A DNA stretch of 64,000 bases from Rhodococcus sp. HNM0569 (GTDB lineage: Bacteria; Actinomycetota; Actinomycetes; Mycobacteriales; Mycobacteriaceae). Below the pieces are notes generated by a model. The model did no database searches. It was not told where the DNA came from and worked only from the letters and a program-made list of their open reading frames with translations. The DNA lies in contig NZ_JAASAE010000002.1 in assembly GCF_012726205.1 (NCBI RefSeq), positions 124,001 to 188,000 on the forward strand. The letters run 5' to 3'. Below, in pieces: positions 54,438 to 64,000 of the stretch (position 1 is the first letter of the stretch; each line of letters begins with the position of its first letter). A program made the translations under genes and the position numbers.

Positions 54438-55277
54438 GTGCGCGTGCCGACGCCCGTGGACGATCAATGCCTGCACCGGATCGCATTCGGTGACCGGCCG
54501 GGCGAGCCGGTGCCGCCCGCGCGGCCGGGGGACACGCCGTACAGCAGGTGGCTGCGTGCCGTCGCGCTCGGTGCGCAGGGTTGGTACGCGTCGGCCCGAG
54601 TCGTCCTGGACTCGGTGCTCGTGTCGGTGCCGTCGCACCACCCGGTGCACGCGCTCGCCCTCGCGACGCGCGCGTCGCTGCTGCGGCAGCTCGGGGACCA
54701 CGCGGCGGCCGCGCCGCTCGACGGCCGCGCGTTCGTCGCCGTGAGTTCGACCCCGCGGGGCCCTGTGGATCGCGCCGCGCGGTGCGATGCGCTGACGGGG
54801 CTGGCGGCCGATGCGCTCGGTTGCGGACGCCTCGAGCTGGCGGACCGTCTCCTCGCCCGCACACAGGCGGAGTTGACGGTGGATCTCGGACCGCGTGACG
54901 GCCTCGCCCGCGCCCGGATTCGGTTGCACTGGGTCCGGGCCGAGGTGGCGCTGGCGCGTGGGCAGTTCGGCAGTGCGGCCGAGGACGCCGCGACGGCGCT
55001 CGGTGCGGCGCGCGAGTTCGGCTCGGTGCGGCACGTCGCCAAGTCGCGACTGCTCGCCGCGGCGGCGCTCACGGGCACGTCCCACGCTGCGGCGGCGTCC
55101 GCAGGCGAGGAGGTCCTCGAGCTGTGCGACGAACATCACCTGATGCCCCTCGCCTGGGCCGCGGCGATGCTCGTGGCAGGCGTGAGTTCGGACACGGCGC
55201 GCGCCGCGCGCGCCGAGCGGATGCGCCGGGACTACGAGCGCGTGCTCGCCCGCCGCGGGGGCCGATTCCGTCGGTGA
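54438..55277 (+). CDS. Helical-repeat (TPR-like) protein, Rv3415c position
   Basis: The 279-residue Ala/Leu-rich protein is predicted to be all helix, with spaced helix pairs such as GWYASARVVLDSVLV, RLELADRLLARTQAELTV and RGQFGSAAEDAATALGAARE that resemble tetratricopeptide repeats. It lies directly before sigD, in the position of M. tuberculosis Rv3415c. Start GTG 54438 is assumed; GTG 54444 is equally possible. No signal peptide or catalytic motif is seen. Confidence 0.78.
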   Translation: MRVPTPVDDQCLHRIAFGDRPGEPVPPARPGDTPYSRWLRAVALGAQGWYASARVVLDSVLVSVPSHHPVHALALATRASLLRQLGDHAAAAPLDGRAFVAVSSTPRGPVDRAARCDALTGLAADALGCGRLELADRLLARTQAELTVDLGPRDGLARARIRLHWVRAEVALARGQFGSAAEDAATALGAAREFGSVRHVAKSRLLAAAALTGTSHAAAASAGEEVLELCDEHHLMPLAWAAAMLVAGVSSDTARAARAERMRRDYERVLARRGGRFRR

Positions 55278-55352
55278 ACCGCGGTTCGGCAGCGGACGCA
55301 GGGGATATGACGCGGCGGGCGGGCGAGCGCAGACCGTGTGGTCTGCCACCGC

Positions 55353-55358
55353 TACCCT
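55353..55358 (+). promoter_or_regulatory. Candidate -10 element upstream of sigD
   Basis: TACCCT at 55353-55358 matches the -10 elements seen at other genes in the window, about 75 bases before the sigD ATG. No good -35 was found. GGGGAGG lies further downstream. Confidence 0.35.
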
Positions 55359-55433
55359 GGGAGCGTTCCGCTTCGCGCGGGAGCACGCCCGATCGGGGGA
55401 GGTGCCGACGTAACAGCAGGATATTCACTCACG

Positions 55434-56021
55434 ATGACTGATTCGAGCGACGAGCTGGACTCCGCGGTCGCCGCGGCGGTACGCGGCGACCGTGCCGCGC
55501 TGTCCGTCGTGCTGGAGAATGTCCGGCCGCTGGTGGTGCGGTACTGCCGCGCACGTGTCGGCTCGGCGGAGCGGGGCCAGATCTCCGCAGACGACGTCGC
55601 GCAGGAGGTGTGTATGGCCGTGATGACCGCGCTTCCGCGTTATCAGGATCAGGGCAGGCCGTTCATGGCCTTCGTGTACGGCATCGCGGCACACAAGGTG
55701 GCAGACGCGCACCGCAGCACCGCGCGTAACAAATCGGACCCGGTTGCCGACATACCGGATGTAGTGGTCGCTGAAGGTGGCCCCGAACAGCGCGCGCTCG
55801 AGGCCGAAGCCGGTCGCGAAATGCATGCGCTGCTCGCGACCCTGCCCGACAAGCACCGGGAGATCCTGGTCCTCCGGCTCGTTGTGGGGCTGTCCGCGGA
55901 GGAAACCGCCGCGGCAGTCGGCAGCACTGCGGGAGCAGTTCGCGTGGCCCAGCACCGGGCCCTCGCGAAGTTGAAGAAGGAAGTTATGAAGGCAGGTGAG
56001 AGCAGTGGCAAGGGGCCGTGA
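55434..56021 (+). CDS. sigD: RNA polymerase ECF sigma factor SigD
   Basis: The 195-residue ECF sigma factor has region 2 in SADDVAQEVCMAVMTALPRY and FMAFVYGIAAHKVADAHR, and region 4 in LPDKHREILVLRLVVGLSAE and STAGAVRVAQHRALAKLKK. SigD in mycobacteria responds to starvation and the stringent response. The next gene encodes an RsdA-like anti-sigma factor and overlaps by 17 bases, as in M. tuberculosis Rv3414c-Rv3413c. Confidence 0.94.
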   Translation: MTDSSDELDSAVAAAVRGDRAALSVVLENVRPLVVRYCRARVGSAERGQISADDVAQEVCMAVMTALPRYQDQGRPFMAFVYGIAAHKVADAHRSTARNKSDPVADIPDVVVAEGGPEQRALEAEAGREMHALLATLPDKHREILVLRLVVGLSAEETAAAVGSTAGAVRVAQHRALAKLKKEVMKAGESSGKGP

Positions 56022-56919
56022 CGACGCACCTGATCCCGATGACATCGAGCCCACCGATGTTGCCGCTGTACGTCGAGACGACGCGTTCGTCGATGCGATC
56101 GCGGGCGACGGTCCGGTTGCGACCGACAGCCCGGAGCAGTACGAACTTGCCCTTCTGCTGACCAACTGGCGAGCCGACGCGCTGTCTGCGCCCATGCCCG
56201 CCGGGCCCACGCTCGACGAGGTCGTCGCGGCGATGCCCACGCAGCGCGAGTCACGTCGGCTTCGCGTCGTGCGTCCGTTCGCGGGTGCGGCCGCGGCAGC
56301 CGCCCTCGTACTGGGCGGTGCCACGATGGTGTCGGTGAACGCCGAGCCGGGCGACCCGTTGTGGGGCGTCAAGTCCGTCGTGTTCAGCCAGCAGGCCGAC
56401 GCGACGCTCGCGCGCACCGACGTGCGTGCCGATCTCGACGCCGCCGAGGCCGCACTCGCCGCGGGGGAACTCGACCGCGCGGGAGTACTCATCGACTCCG
56501 CGTCGCTGCGCCTCGCCGACATCCGCGACGACGGCGTGCGCGCCGAGCTCCAGGCAATGCTCGACCAGCTGATCGACGAGTACGACGCCGCCGTCGAGGC
56601 ACGGCAGGTCGGTTCCTCGAGTCCGAATTCGACGGTCCCGTCGCCGCGCACGAGCACGGCCGATCCGCAGGAGACCACGCCCGCACCGCCCGAACCCCCG
56701 ACGTCGGGTGCCGTGGTGGTGCCGCCGCCGCCGACGTCGGTGCCGGGACAGACCGAGCAGACCCCCTCGTCGTCGCCCACCACCACGTCGTCGGAGACAC
56801 CCGACATCTCGATCATGCAGGCACCGGTCGAGTCGAGCACCACACCCGGTGTGCCCACCACCACGGCGGGCGGGTCGCCCACGACGACGACCACCACCAC
56901 ACCTCCGCCCGGGAGCTGA
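56005..56919 (+). CDS. rsdA: Anti-sigma-D factor RsdA-like membrane protein
   Basis: The 304-residue protein has a cytoplasmic acidic N-terminal domain that should bind SigD (ELALLLTNWRADALSAPM), one transmembrane helix (PFAGAAAAAALVLGGATM) near residues 90-110, the GDPLWGVKSVVFS segment, and a Pro/Thr/Ser-rich extracytoplasmic tail. Its architecture matches M. tuberculosis RsdA, which is released by regulated proteolysis. GTG 56005 is chosen over 56996-type upstream starts; GTG 55996 is also possible. It is coupled to sigD. Confidence 0.88.
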   Translation: MARGRDDAPDPDDIEPTDVAAVRRDDAFVDAIAGDGPVATDSPEQYELALLLTNWRADALSAPMPAGPTLDEVVAAMPTQRESRRLRVVRPFAGAAAAAALVLGGATMVSVNAEPGDPLWGVKSVVFSQQADATLARTDVRADLDAAEAALAAGELDRAGVLIDSASLRLADIRDDGVRAELQAMLDQLIDEYDAAVEARQVGSSSPNSTVPSPRTSTADPQETTPAPPEPPTSGAVVVPPPPTSVPGQTEQTPSSSPTTTSSETPDISIMQAPVESSTTPGVPTTTAGGSPTTTTTTTPPPGS

Positions 56920-56943
56920 GCTCGGACAATCGCTCACCCGAAT

Positions 56944-56988
56944 ACGACGAAACCCCGATCACCTGCACGGTGGTCGGGGTTTCGTCGT
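56944..56988. terminator. Bidirectional terminator after rsdA
   Basis: A 20-base stem with one G-T wobble (56944-56963 with 56969-56988) and a TGCAC loop lies between convergent rsdA and the DUF5319-type gene. The ACGAAACCCC/GGGGTTTCGT core gives A- and T-rich flanks for both strands. Confidence 0.85.
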
Positions 56989-57016
56989 TGGAGCGGGTGG
57001 CCGCGTTCGGGCGTCG

Positions 57017-57421
57017 TCAGGCGTCGAAGCTGTCGCCGTGCACCGCGTCGTTCATCGACGCGTCGGCGTAACCGCGGCAGTAGTCCCACGTGACGTACGC
57101 GTCGGGCGTGGGGTCGTACGCGGGCTCGTGCGGACGGACGGTGCCGTCGACGAGCAGTTGCAGAAGGTTGGCGCGGAGCATGTCCCAGTCGTGGTAGTGG
57201 TCCTGCTGGCAGTCGTCGCAGCACACGACGAGGCCGCGGATGCCACGGTGGGCGAGCAGGGCTTCGTAGACCGCGAGGTCGGCGAGATCCTCCTCGACGG
57301 CGAGGCGCTCTTGAGGGTCCAGGGGTTCGCCCGGCTCGATGGCGTCGAGCGCTGCCGACGGGTCGGCAGGGTCGCCGGCGAACGGGTCCGGGGGCAGTCC
57401 GGGAGGCAGTTGATCGCGCAC
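57017..57421 (-). CDS. DUF5319-type cytoplasmic protein, Rv3412 orthologue
   Basis: This 134-residue acidic protein is highly conserved in Mycobacteriales. It has the Cys/His cluster VVCCDDCQQDHYHDWDM at about residues 70-86, plus DAYVTWDYCRGYADAS, which may bind metal. Function is not known. The GTG at 57421 is chosen since VRDQLPPGLPPDPF matches the family start; TACCGT at 57428-57433 (minus strand) is six bases upstream, again suggesting a leaderless mRNA. It lies between rsdA and guaB as in M. tuberculosis. Confidence 0.9.
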   Translation of the reverse strand: MRDQLPPGLPPDPFAGDPADPSAALDAIEPGEPLDPQERLAVEEDLADLAVYEALLAHRGIRGLVVCCDDCQQDHYHDWDMLRANLLQLLVDGTVRPHEPAYDPTPDAYVTWDYCRGYADASMNDAVHGDSFDA

Positions 57422-57441
57422 AGCACCACGGTACGCAGTGA

Positions 57442-59193
<1,752 letters not shown>

Positions 59194-59257
59194 CCTTCGA
59201 TCACGCTGACGGCAGGCCCGGGACACGGAAATCCGGGCACACGAGAAAGGGAGGCGC

Positions 59258-60394
59258 GTGCGCGACCTCGTGGAGATTGGCATGGGCCGTACGGCCCGAC
59301 GGAGCTACGAGCTGGACGACATCGACATCGTCCCGTCGCGGCGCACGCGGTCGTCGAAGGAGGTGTCGACGACGTGGCAGCTCGACGCCTACCGGTTCGA
59401 GATCCCGATCGTCACGCATCCCACCGATGCACTCGTGTCGCCGAGCTTCGCGATCGAGCTCGGCAAGCGCGGTGGCCTCGGCGTGCTCAACGGCGAGGGC
59501 CTGTGGGGCAGGCACGCGGACGTGGAAGCGAAGCTCGAGCGTCTGTTCGAGATGGCCGATTCGGACGACGACGATCGCGCGATCGCGTATCTGCAGGAGC
59601 TGCACGCGGCGCCGCTGCAACCGAACCTGCTCGCGGCCGCGGTCGCGCAGGTGCGTGACGCGGGCGTCACGACGGCGGTGCGCGTGAGCCCGCAGAATGC
59701 GCGTGCGCTCACGCCGCAGCTCGTCGAGGCCGGTATCGACCTGCTGGTCATCCACGGCACGATCATCTCGGCCGAGCACGTCGCGCACGGCGACAGCGAG
59801 CCGCTGAACCTCAAGACGTTCATCGGCGGGCTCGACGTTCCCGTCGTCGCGGGCGGCGTGAGCGACCACCGCACGGCGCTGCACCTGATGCGCACCGGCG
59901 CGGCGGGTGTCATCGTCGGCTACGGTTCGACGCCCGGCACCACGACGACGGGTGAGGTGCTCGGCATCGGTGTGCCGATGGCGACCGCGATCGCCGACGC
60001 CGCGGCCGCCCGCCGCGACTACCTGGACGAGACGGGTGGCCGGTACGTGCACGTCCTCGCCGACGGCGACATCCTCTCGTCGGGAGATCTCGCGAAGGCC
60101 ATCGCATGCGGCGCCGACGCGGCCGTGCTCGGCGCGCCGCTCGCGGTGTCGGCCGAGGCGCCCGGCAACGGCTGGTACTGGCCGTCGGCCGCCGCGCATC
60201 CGTCGGTGCCGCGTGGCGCGCTGCTTCCCGTCGCGCTCGGCGAGCGGCCCACTCTCGACCGGGTCCTCACCGGCCCGTCGGACGATCCGTTCGGTTCGCT
60301 GAACCTCGTCGGCGGCCTGCGCCGGTCGATGGCCAAGTCGGGCTACTCCGATCTCAAGGAGTTCCAGAAGGTCGGGCTGTCCGTGCACGGCTGA
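59258..60394 (+). CDS. guaB3: GuaB3 family IMP dehydrogenase-related protein
   Basis: The 378-residue protein belongs to the GuaB3 group, which lacks CBS domains. The position of the catalytic-Cys loop reads VGYGSTPGTTTTGEVLGIG, without the GSICTT motif, so IMPDH activity is not expected from sequence, although some cyanobacterial GuaB3 proteins are reported to reduce GMP. It begins RDLVEIGMGRTARRSYELDD at GTG 59258 after AAAGGGAGG. It lies between guaB and the ChoD-like gene as in M. tuberculosis Rv3410c. Confidence 0.92.
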   Translation: MRDLVEIGMGRTARRSYELDDIDIVPSRRTRSSKEVSTTWQLDAYRFEIPIVTHPTDALVSPSFAIELGKRGGLGVLNGEGLWGRHADVEAKLERLFEMADSDDDDRAIAYLQELHAAPLQPNLLAAAVAQVRDAGVTTAVRVSPQNARALTPQLVEAGIDLLVIHGTIISAEHVAHGDSEPLNLKTFIGGLDVPVVAGGVSDHRTALHLMRTGAAGVIVGYGSTPGTTTTGEVLGIGVPMATAIADAAAARRDYLDETGGRYVHVLADGDILSSGDLAKAIACGADAAVLGAPLAVSAEAPGNGWYWPSAAAHPSVPRGALLPVALGERPTLDRVLTGPSDDPFGSLNLVGGLRRSMAKSGYSDLKEFQKVGLSVHG

Positions 60395-60527
60395 CCTCGC
60401 CGTCACCACCACGGACACTGGTTTCTGCGACACCGCGTAACAGGTAAGGCCACCCTTGTGGCTGTTGTCACAGCGCGTGGGTGCATACTGGCGAGTAGCA
60501 ACCAGTTCCGTGGTGGAGGTCTCGCGC

Positions 60528-62288
60528 ATGAGTAAGAAGTCGGCACAGGGTCGCACTGATTTCGACGTCCTGGTCGTCGGGTCCGGGTTCGGGGGGAGCG
60601 TCACGGCGCTCCGGCTGGTCGAGAAGGGTTACCGCGTCGGCGTCCTCGAAGCCGGCAGGCGCTACGCCGACGCCGACTTCGCCAAGACCAGCTGGGATCT
60701 GCGGAAGTTCCTGTGGGCCCCGGCGCTCGGCCTGTTCGGCATCCAGCGGGTCCACCTGCTGCGCAACTGCCTGATCCTCGCGGGCGCAGGCGTCGGCGGC
60801 GGCTCGCTCAACTACGCCAACACGTTGTACAAGCCGCCCGCGCCGTTCTTCGAGGATCCGCAATGGTCCGGCATCACGGACTGGCACGACGAGCTGAGCC
60901 CGTACTACGAGCAGGCACGCCGGATGCTCGGCGTCGTACAGAACCCGCACATGACGCCGGCCGACGAGGTGATCAAGTCGGTCGCCGACGAGATGGGTGT
61001 GGGCGAGACGTTCATCCAGACGCCGGTCGGCGTCTTCTTCGGCGAGCCCGGCAAGACCGTCGCCGACCCGTACTTCGGCGGCGTGGGCCCCGATCGCACG
61101 GGCTGCATCGAGTGCGGCGAGTGCATGACCGGATGCCGGCACGGCGCCAAGAACACGCTGCTCAAGAACTACCTGGGCCTCGCCGAGCGGGCAGGTGCGC
61201 ATATCGTGCCGATGACCACGGTGACCCGCCTGCACGAGCGCCCCGACGGCACGTGGGAAGTCGACACCCGCCGCACCGGGCCGATCAAGAAGCGTGGCCG
61301 CAAGACCTACACCGCGAAGAATGTCGTGCTCGCCGCCGGCACCTGGGGTACGCAGCACCTGCTGTTCGAGCAGAAGGACACGGGCGCGCTGCCGCGTCTG
61401 TCGGATCGTCTCGGGGTGCTCACGCGCACCAACTCGGAGGCGATCCTCGGCGCGGCGCGCAACAAGGTCGACCCGAACATGGACCTCACCAAGGGCGTCG
61501 CGATCACGTCGTCCTTCCATCCGTCGTCGGACACGCACATCGAACCCGTGCGGTACGGCAAGGGGTCGAACGCGATGGCGCTGCTGCAGACCCTGCTGAC
61601 CGACGGCGGCGACGGCCGCCGGTGGGTGAAACTGCTGCGGCAGTTCGTCACCGAGCTGAAGCGGCCCAAGACGCTGCTCGCGCTCACGCCGTACCGGTGG
61701 AGCGAGCGCACGATCATCGCCCTGGTGATGCAGAACCTCGACAACTCGATCACCACCTACACCAAGAAGGGGCTGTTCGGGCGGCGCCGGGTCACGAGCA
61801 AGCAGGGGCACGGTCAACCGAATCCGACGTGGATCCCGTCGGGCAACGACGCGACTCGCCGCATCGCCGACAAGATCGACGGCAAGGCGGGCGGCACGTG
61901 GGGCGAGGTGTTCGACATTCCGCTCACCGCGCACTTCCTCGGTGGCTGTGCGATCGGCGCGGACGCGTCGACCGGCGTCATCGATCCGTACCACCGTGTG
62001 TGGGGCTACCCGACACTCAGCGTCGTCGACGGCTCGTCGGTGTCGGCCAACCTCGGCGTCAACCCGTCGCTCACGATCTCGGCGCAGGCCGAGCGCGCGG
62101 CGGCGCTGTGGCCGAACAAGGGCGAGGCGGACGCGCGTCCCGAGCAGGGGGAGCCGTACCGGCGGGTCACGCCGGTCGCGCCGCAGCGGCCGGTCGTGCC
62201 TGCCGATGCGCCTGGCGCGCTGCGTCTTCCGATCGTGGAGGTCCGCACCGGTGAGGGTGCGGCCGGGGCGGGCACCGGCGTCGCGTGA
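60528..62288 (+). CDS. choD: ChoD-like GMC oxidoreductase
   Basis: The 586-residue flavoprotein has the FAD-binding VLVVGSGFGGSVTALRLVEK at residues 14-33 and the GMC C-terminal LSVVDGSSVSANLGVNPS. A Cys cluster C-x2-C-x2-C-x3-C (GCIECGECMTGCRHGAKN, about residue 200) suggests an iron-sulfur or metal site. It corresponds to M. tuberculosis Rv3409c, named cholesterol oxidase, but direct cholesterol oxidation is disputed for that protein. ATG 60528 follows GTGGAGG. It sits between guaB3 and guaA with no evident pathway link. Confidence 0.88.
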   Translation: MSKKSAQGRTDFDVLVVGSGFGGSVTALRLVEKGYRVGVLEAGRRYADADFAKTSWDLRKFLWAPALGLFGIQRVHLLRNCLILAGAGVGGGSLNYANTLYKPPAPFFEDPQWSGITDWHDELSPYYEQARRMLGVVQNPHMTPADEVIKSVADEMGVGETFIQTPVGVFFGEPGKTVADPYFGGVGPDRTGCIECGECMTGCRHGAKNTLLKNYLGLAERAGAHIVPMTTVTRLHERPDGTWEVDTRRTGPIKKRGRKTYTAKNVVLAAGTWGTQHLLFEQKDTGALPRLSDRLGVLTRTNSEAILGAARNKVDPNMDLTKGVAITSSFHPSSDTHIEPVRYGKGSNAMALLQTLLTDGGDGRRWVKLLRQFVTELKRPKTLLALTPYRWSERTIIALVMQNLDNSITTYTKKGLFGRRRVTSKQGHGQPNPTWIPSGNDATRRIADKIDGKAGGTWGEVFDIPLTAHFLGGCAIGADASTGVIDPYHRVWGYPTLSVVDGSSVSANLGVNPSLTISAQAERAAALWPNKGEADARPEQGEPYRRVTPVAPQRPVVPADAPGALRLPIVEVRTGEGAAGAGTGVA

Positions 62289-62317
62289 CGCCGGTCGGGA
62301 CGAGGGCGCGCCCCCGT

Positions 62318-62323
62318 TAGACT
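62318..62323 (+). promoter_or_regulatory. -10 element of guaA
   Basis: TAGACT at 62318-62323 lies six bases before the GTG of guaA, with no ribosome site between. This fits leaderless transcription starting at or beside the start codon. Confidence 0.5.
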
Positions 62324-62329
62324 GGACAG

Positions 62330-63928
62330 GTGGCACACACCGAACAACAGGGGCATCCCGAGCAGCCGGAACCGCAGCGTCCCGTCCTGGTCGTCGACTT
62401 CGGCGCGCAGTACGCGCAGCTGATCGCGCGGCGGGTCCGCGAGGCGAACGTCTACTCGGAGGTGGTTCCGCACACCGCGACGGTCGACGAGATCGCGGCC
62501 AGGAATCCGCGGGCCGTCGTGCTGTCGGGCGGACCGTCGAGTGTGTACGCCGAGGGCGCGCCGTCGCTCGATGCGGCGCTGTTCGAGCTCGACGTCCCGG
62601 TGTTCGGCATCTGCTACGGCTTCCAGGCGATGGCGAACGCCCTCGGCGGCACCGTCGCGAAGACCGGCACCCGCGAGTACGGCCGCACCGACCTCACGGT
62701 GGAAGGCGGCAGGCTGCACGAGGGCCTTCCTGCGCGCCAGCCCGTCTGGATGAGTCACGGCGACGCCGTCACCGCGGCGCCCGAGGGCTTCGAGGTCACC
62801 GCCACGAGTGAGGGTGCGCCGGTCGCGGCCTTCGAGAACCGCGAGCGGCGTCTGGCAGGTGTGCAGTACCACCCCGAGGTGCTGCACTCGCCGCACGGCC
62901 AGCAGGTGCTCAGCCGGTTCCTGCACGACATCGCGGGGATCGCGGGCGACTGGACCGCCGCCAACATCGCCGAGTCGCTGATCGAGCAGGTGCGCGCGCA
63001 GATCGGCGACGGTCGCGCGATCTGCGGTCTGTCCGGTGGCGTCGACTCCGCCGTCGCGGCCGCGCTGGTGCAGCGCGCGATCGGCGACCGCCTCACGTGT
63101 GTGTTCGTCGACCACGGGCTGATGCGCGAGGGCGAGCGCGAGCAGGTCGAAAAGGATTTCGTCGCCGCGACGGGCGCCAAGCTCGTCGTCGTCGACGCGT
63201 CGGAGAAGTTCCTGTCGGAACTCGACGGTGTGTCCGATCCGGAGACCAAGCGCAAGATCATCGGACGCGAGTTCATCCGCACGTTCGAGGGCGCGGTCGC
63301 GGACGTGCTCGGTGAGCAGGCCGAGCAGGGGGCCACGGTCGACTTCCTGGTCCAGGGCACGCTCTACCCGGATGTCGTCGAGTCGGGCGGCGGTACCGGC
63401 ACCGCGAACATCAAGAGCCACCACAATGTGGGTGGGTTGCCCGAGGATCTGCAGTTCACCCTCGTCGAGCCGCTGCGACTGCTGTTCAAGGACGAGGTGC
63501 GCGCGGTGGGCCGCGAGCTGGGTCTGCCCGAGGAGATCGTGGGACGCCAGCCGTTCCCGGGCCCGGGCCTCGGCATCCGCATCATCGGCGCGGTCACGCG
63601 TGAGCGGCTCACGATCCTGCGCCAGGCCGATTCGATCGCCCGCGAAGAACTCACGGCAGCCGGCCTCGACGGCAAGATCTGGCAGTGCCCGGTCGTGTTG
63701 CTCGCGGACGTCCGCAGCGTCGGTGTCCAGGGCGACGGCCGCACCTACGGCCATCCGATCGTGCTGCGGCCGGTGTCGAGTGAGGACGCGATGACGGCCG
63801 ACTGGACGCGGCTGCCCTACGAGGTTCTCGAGCGCATCTCGACGCGTATCACCAACGAGGTCGCCGACGTCAACCGCGTCGTGCTCGACGTCACGAGCAA
63901 GCCGCCGGGCACGATCGAGTGGGAGTGA
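62330..63928 (+). CDS. guaA: GMP synthase (glutamine-hydrolysing)
   Basis: GuaA aminates XMP to GMP using glutamine and ATP. The N-terminal class I amidotransferase has the triad Cys95 ([10 protein letters not shown]), with His and Glu in [11 protein letters not shown]. The ATP-pyrophosphatase P-loop is [16 protein letters not shown], and the C-terminal dimerisation domain ends [14 protein letters not shown]. The GTG at 62330 gives 532 residues. It completes the guanine branch begun by guaB. Confidence 0.97.
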   Translation: MAHTEQQGHPEQPEPQRPVLVVDFGAQYAQLIARRVREANVYSEVVPHTATVDEIAARNPRAVVLSGGPSSVYAEGAPSLDAALFELDVPVFGICYGFQAMANALGGTVAKTGTREYGRTDLTVEGGRLHEGLPARQPVWMSHGDAVTAAPEGFEVTATSEGAPVAAFENRERRLAGVQYHPEVLHSPHGQQVLSRFLHDIAGIAGDWTAANIAESLIEQVRAQIGDGRAICGLSGGVDSAVAAALVQRAIGDRLTCVFVDHGLMREGEREQVEKDFVAATGAKLVVVDASEKFLSELDGVSDPETKRKIIGREFIRTFEGAVADVLGEQAEQGATVDFLVQGTLYPDVVESGGGTGTANIKSHHNVGGLPEDLQFTLVEPLRLLFKDEVRAVGRELGLPEEIVGRQPFPGPGLGIRIIGAVTRERLTILRQADSIAREELTAAGLDGKIWQCPVVLLADVRSVGVQGDGRTYGHPIVLRPVSSEDAMTADWTRLPYEVLERISTRITNEVADVNRVVLDVTSKPPGTIEWE

Positions 63929-63952
63929 TCGCCCCGGCGGCGTGCACGGAAT

Positions 63953-64000
63953 TCAGCGTGAGCGCCGCCCGGGCGTGAACACCAGCACGAGTCCGACCAC
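63953..64000 (-). CDS. Possible 3' end of a minus-strand gene, truncated
   Basis: Read on the minus strand, the last 48 bases encode VVGLVLVFTPGRRSR and then a stop. The hydrophobic run followed by basic residues looks like the end of a membrane protein. Only 15 residues are present, so this is tentative. Confidence 0.35.
   Translation of the reverse strand: MVGLVLVFTPGRRSR

Overview
The window is about 64 kb of high-GC chromosome from an actinobacterium of the order Mycobacteriales, most likely a Rhodococcus-type organism. The gene order closely follows the Mycobacterium tuberculosis Rv3396-Rv3465 neighbourhood plus the S10-spc operons. Supporting markers are WhiB3, SigD with an RsdA-type anti-sigma factor, GroEL1 with a His-rich tail, an ESX-4 locus that keeps eccE, GuaB3 and a ChoD-like oxidoreductase. 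Genes are densely packed, with many ATGA, GTGA and TAGTG start-stop overlaps and frequent GTG or TTG starts. No rRNA, tRNA, CRISPR array, insertion sequence or prophage was seen.

Layout. (1) 1-10,364 holds the S10 and spc ribosomal protein operons (rpsJ to rplO), with a long S10 leader, a hairpin and new promoter before rplN, and a terminator after rplO. (2) 10,624-13,284 is secY-adk-map, followed by convergent dtd. (3) 14,041-18,697 is the alpha operon infA-rpmJ-rpsM-rpsK-rpsD-rpoA-rplQ, then truA. (4) 18,760-19,558 carries a small HTH protein and a flavin reductase. (5) 19,573-32,434 is an ESX-4 type VII secretion locus: eccE and mycP-eccD on the minus strand; eccB, eccC, an Rv3446c-like gene and an EsxU/EsxT-like pair on the plus strand. 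(6) 32,680-35,139 is rplM-rpsI and glmM. (7) 35,277-38,055 is a three-gene set with an EspC-like small protein bearing a YxxxD motif, a large repeat-bearing acidic/Pro-rich protein and a small charged protein; it faces an alpha/beta-hydrolase-fold gene whose nucleophile Ser is missing. (8) 39,005-47,913 holds glmS, a cupredoxin lipoprotein, the NAD(P)HX repair enzyme, alr, a hydrolase and the tsaE-tsaB-rimI-tsaD genes of tRNA t6A synthesis. (9) 47,929-52,719 has a membrane-anchored Hsp70-like protein, a potassium-channel-like protein and CIRCE-controlled groES-groEL1. (10) 52,852-57,421 is a regulatory block: whiB3, a divergent MerR-type regulator, a helical-repeat protein, sigD-rsdA and a DUF5319-type protein. 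(11) 57,670-63,928 is guaB, guaB3, a ChoD-like GMC oxidoreductase and guaA. The right edge probably clips a minus-strand gene.

The genes group into translation (ribosomal proteins, IF-1, Met aminopeptidase, t6A synthesis, D-aminoacyl-tRNA proofreading), the secretion outlet (SecY, ESX-4), wall precursor and amino-sugar supply (GlmM, GlmS, Alr), guanine nucleotide synthesis, and stress regulation (GroE, WhiB3, SigD/RsdA). Recurrent regulatory structure includes long perfect-stem terminators between operons and a repeated -10-like hexamer followed by 6-8 bases and then the start codon, which suggests leaderless transcription of many single genes. The least understood parts are the ESX-4-linked set at 35,277-38,885, the regulated leader of the esx pair, and the membrane Hsp70 gene with its repeat-bearing upstream region.
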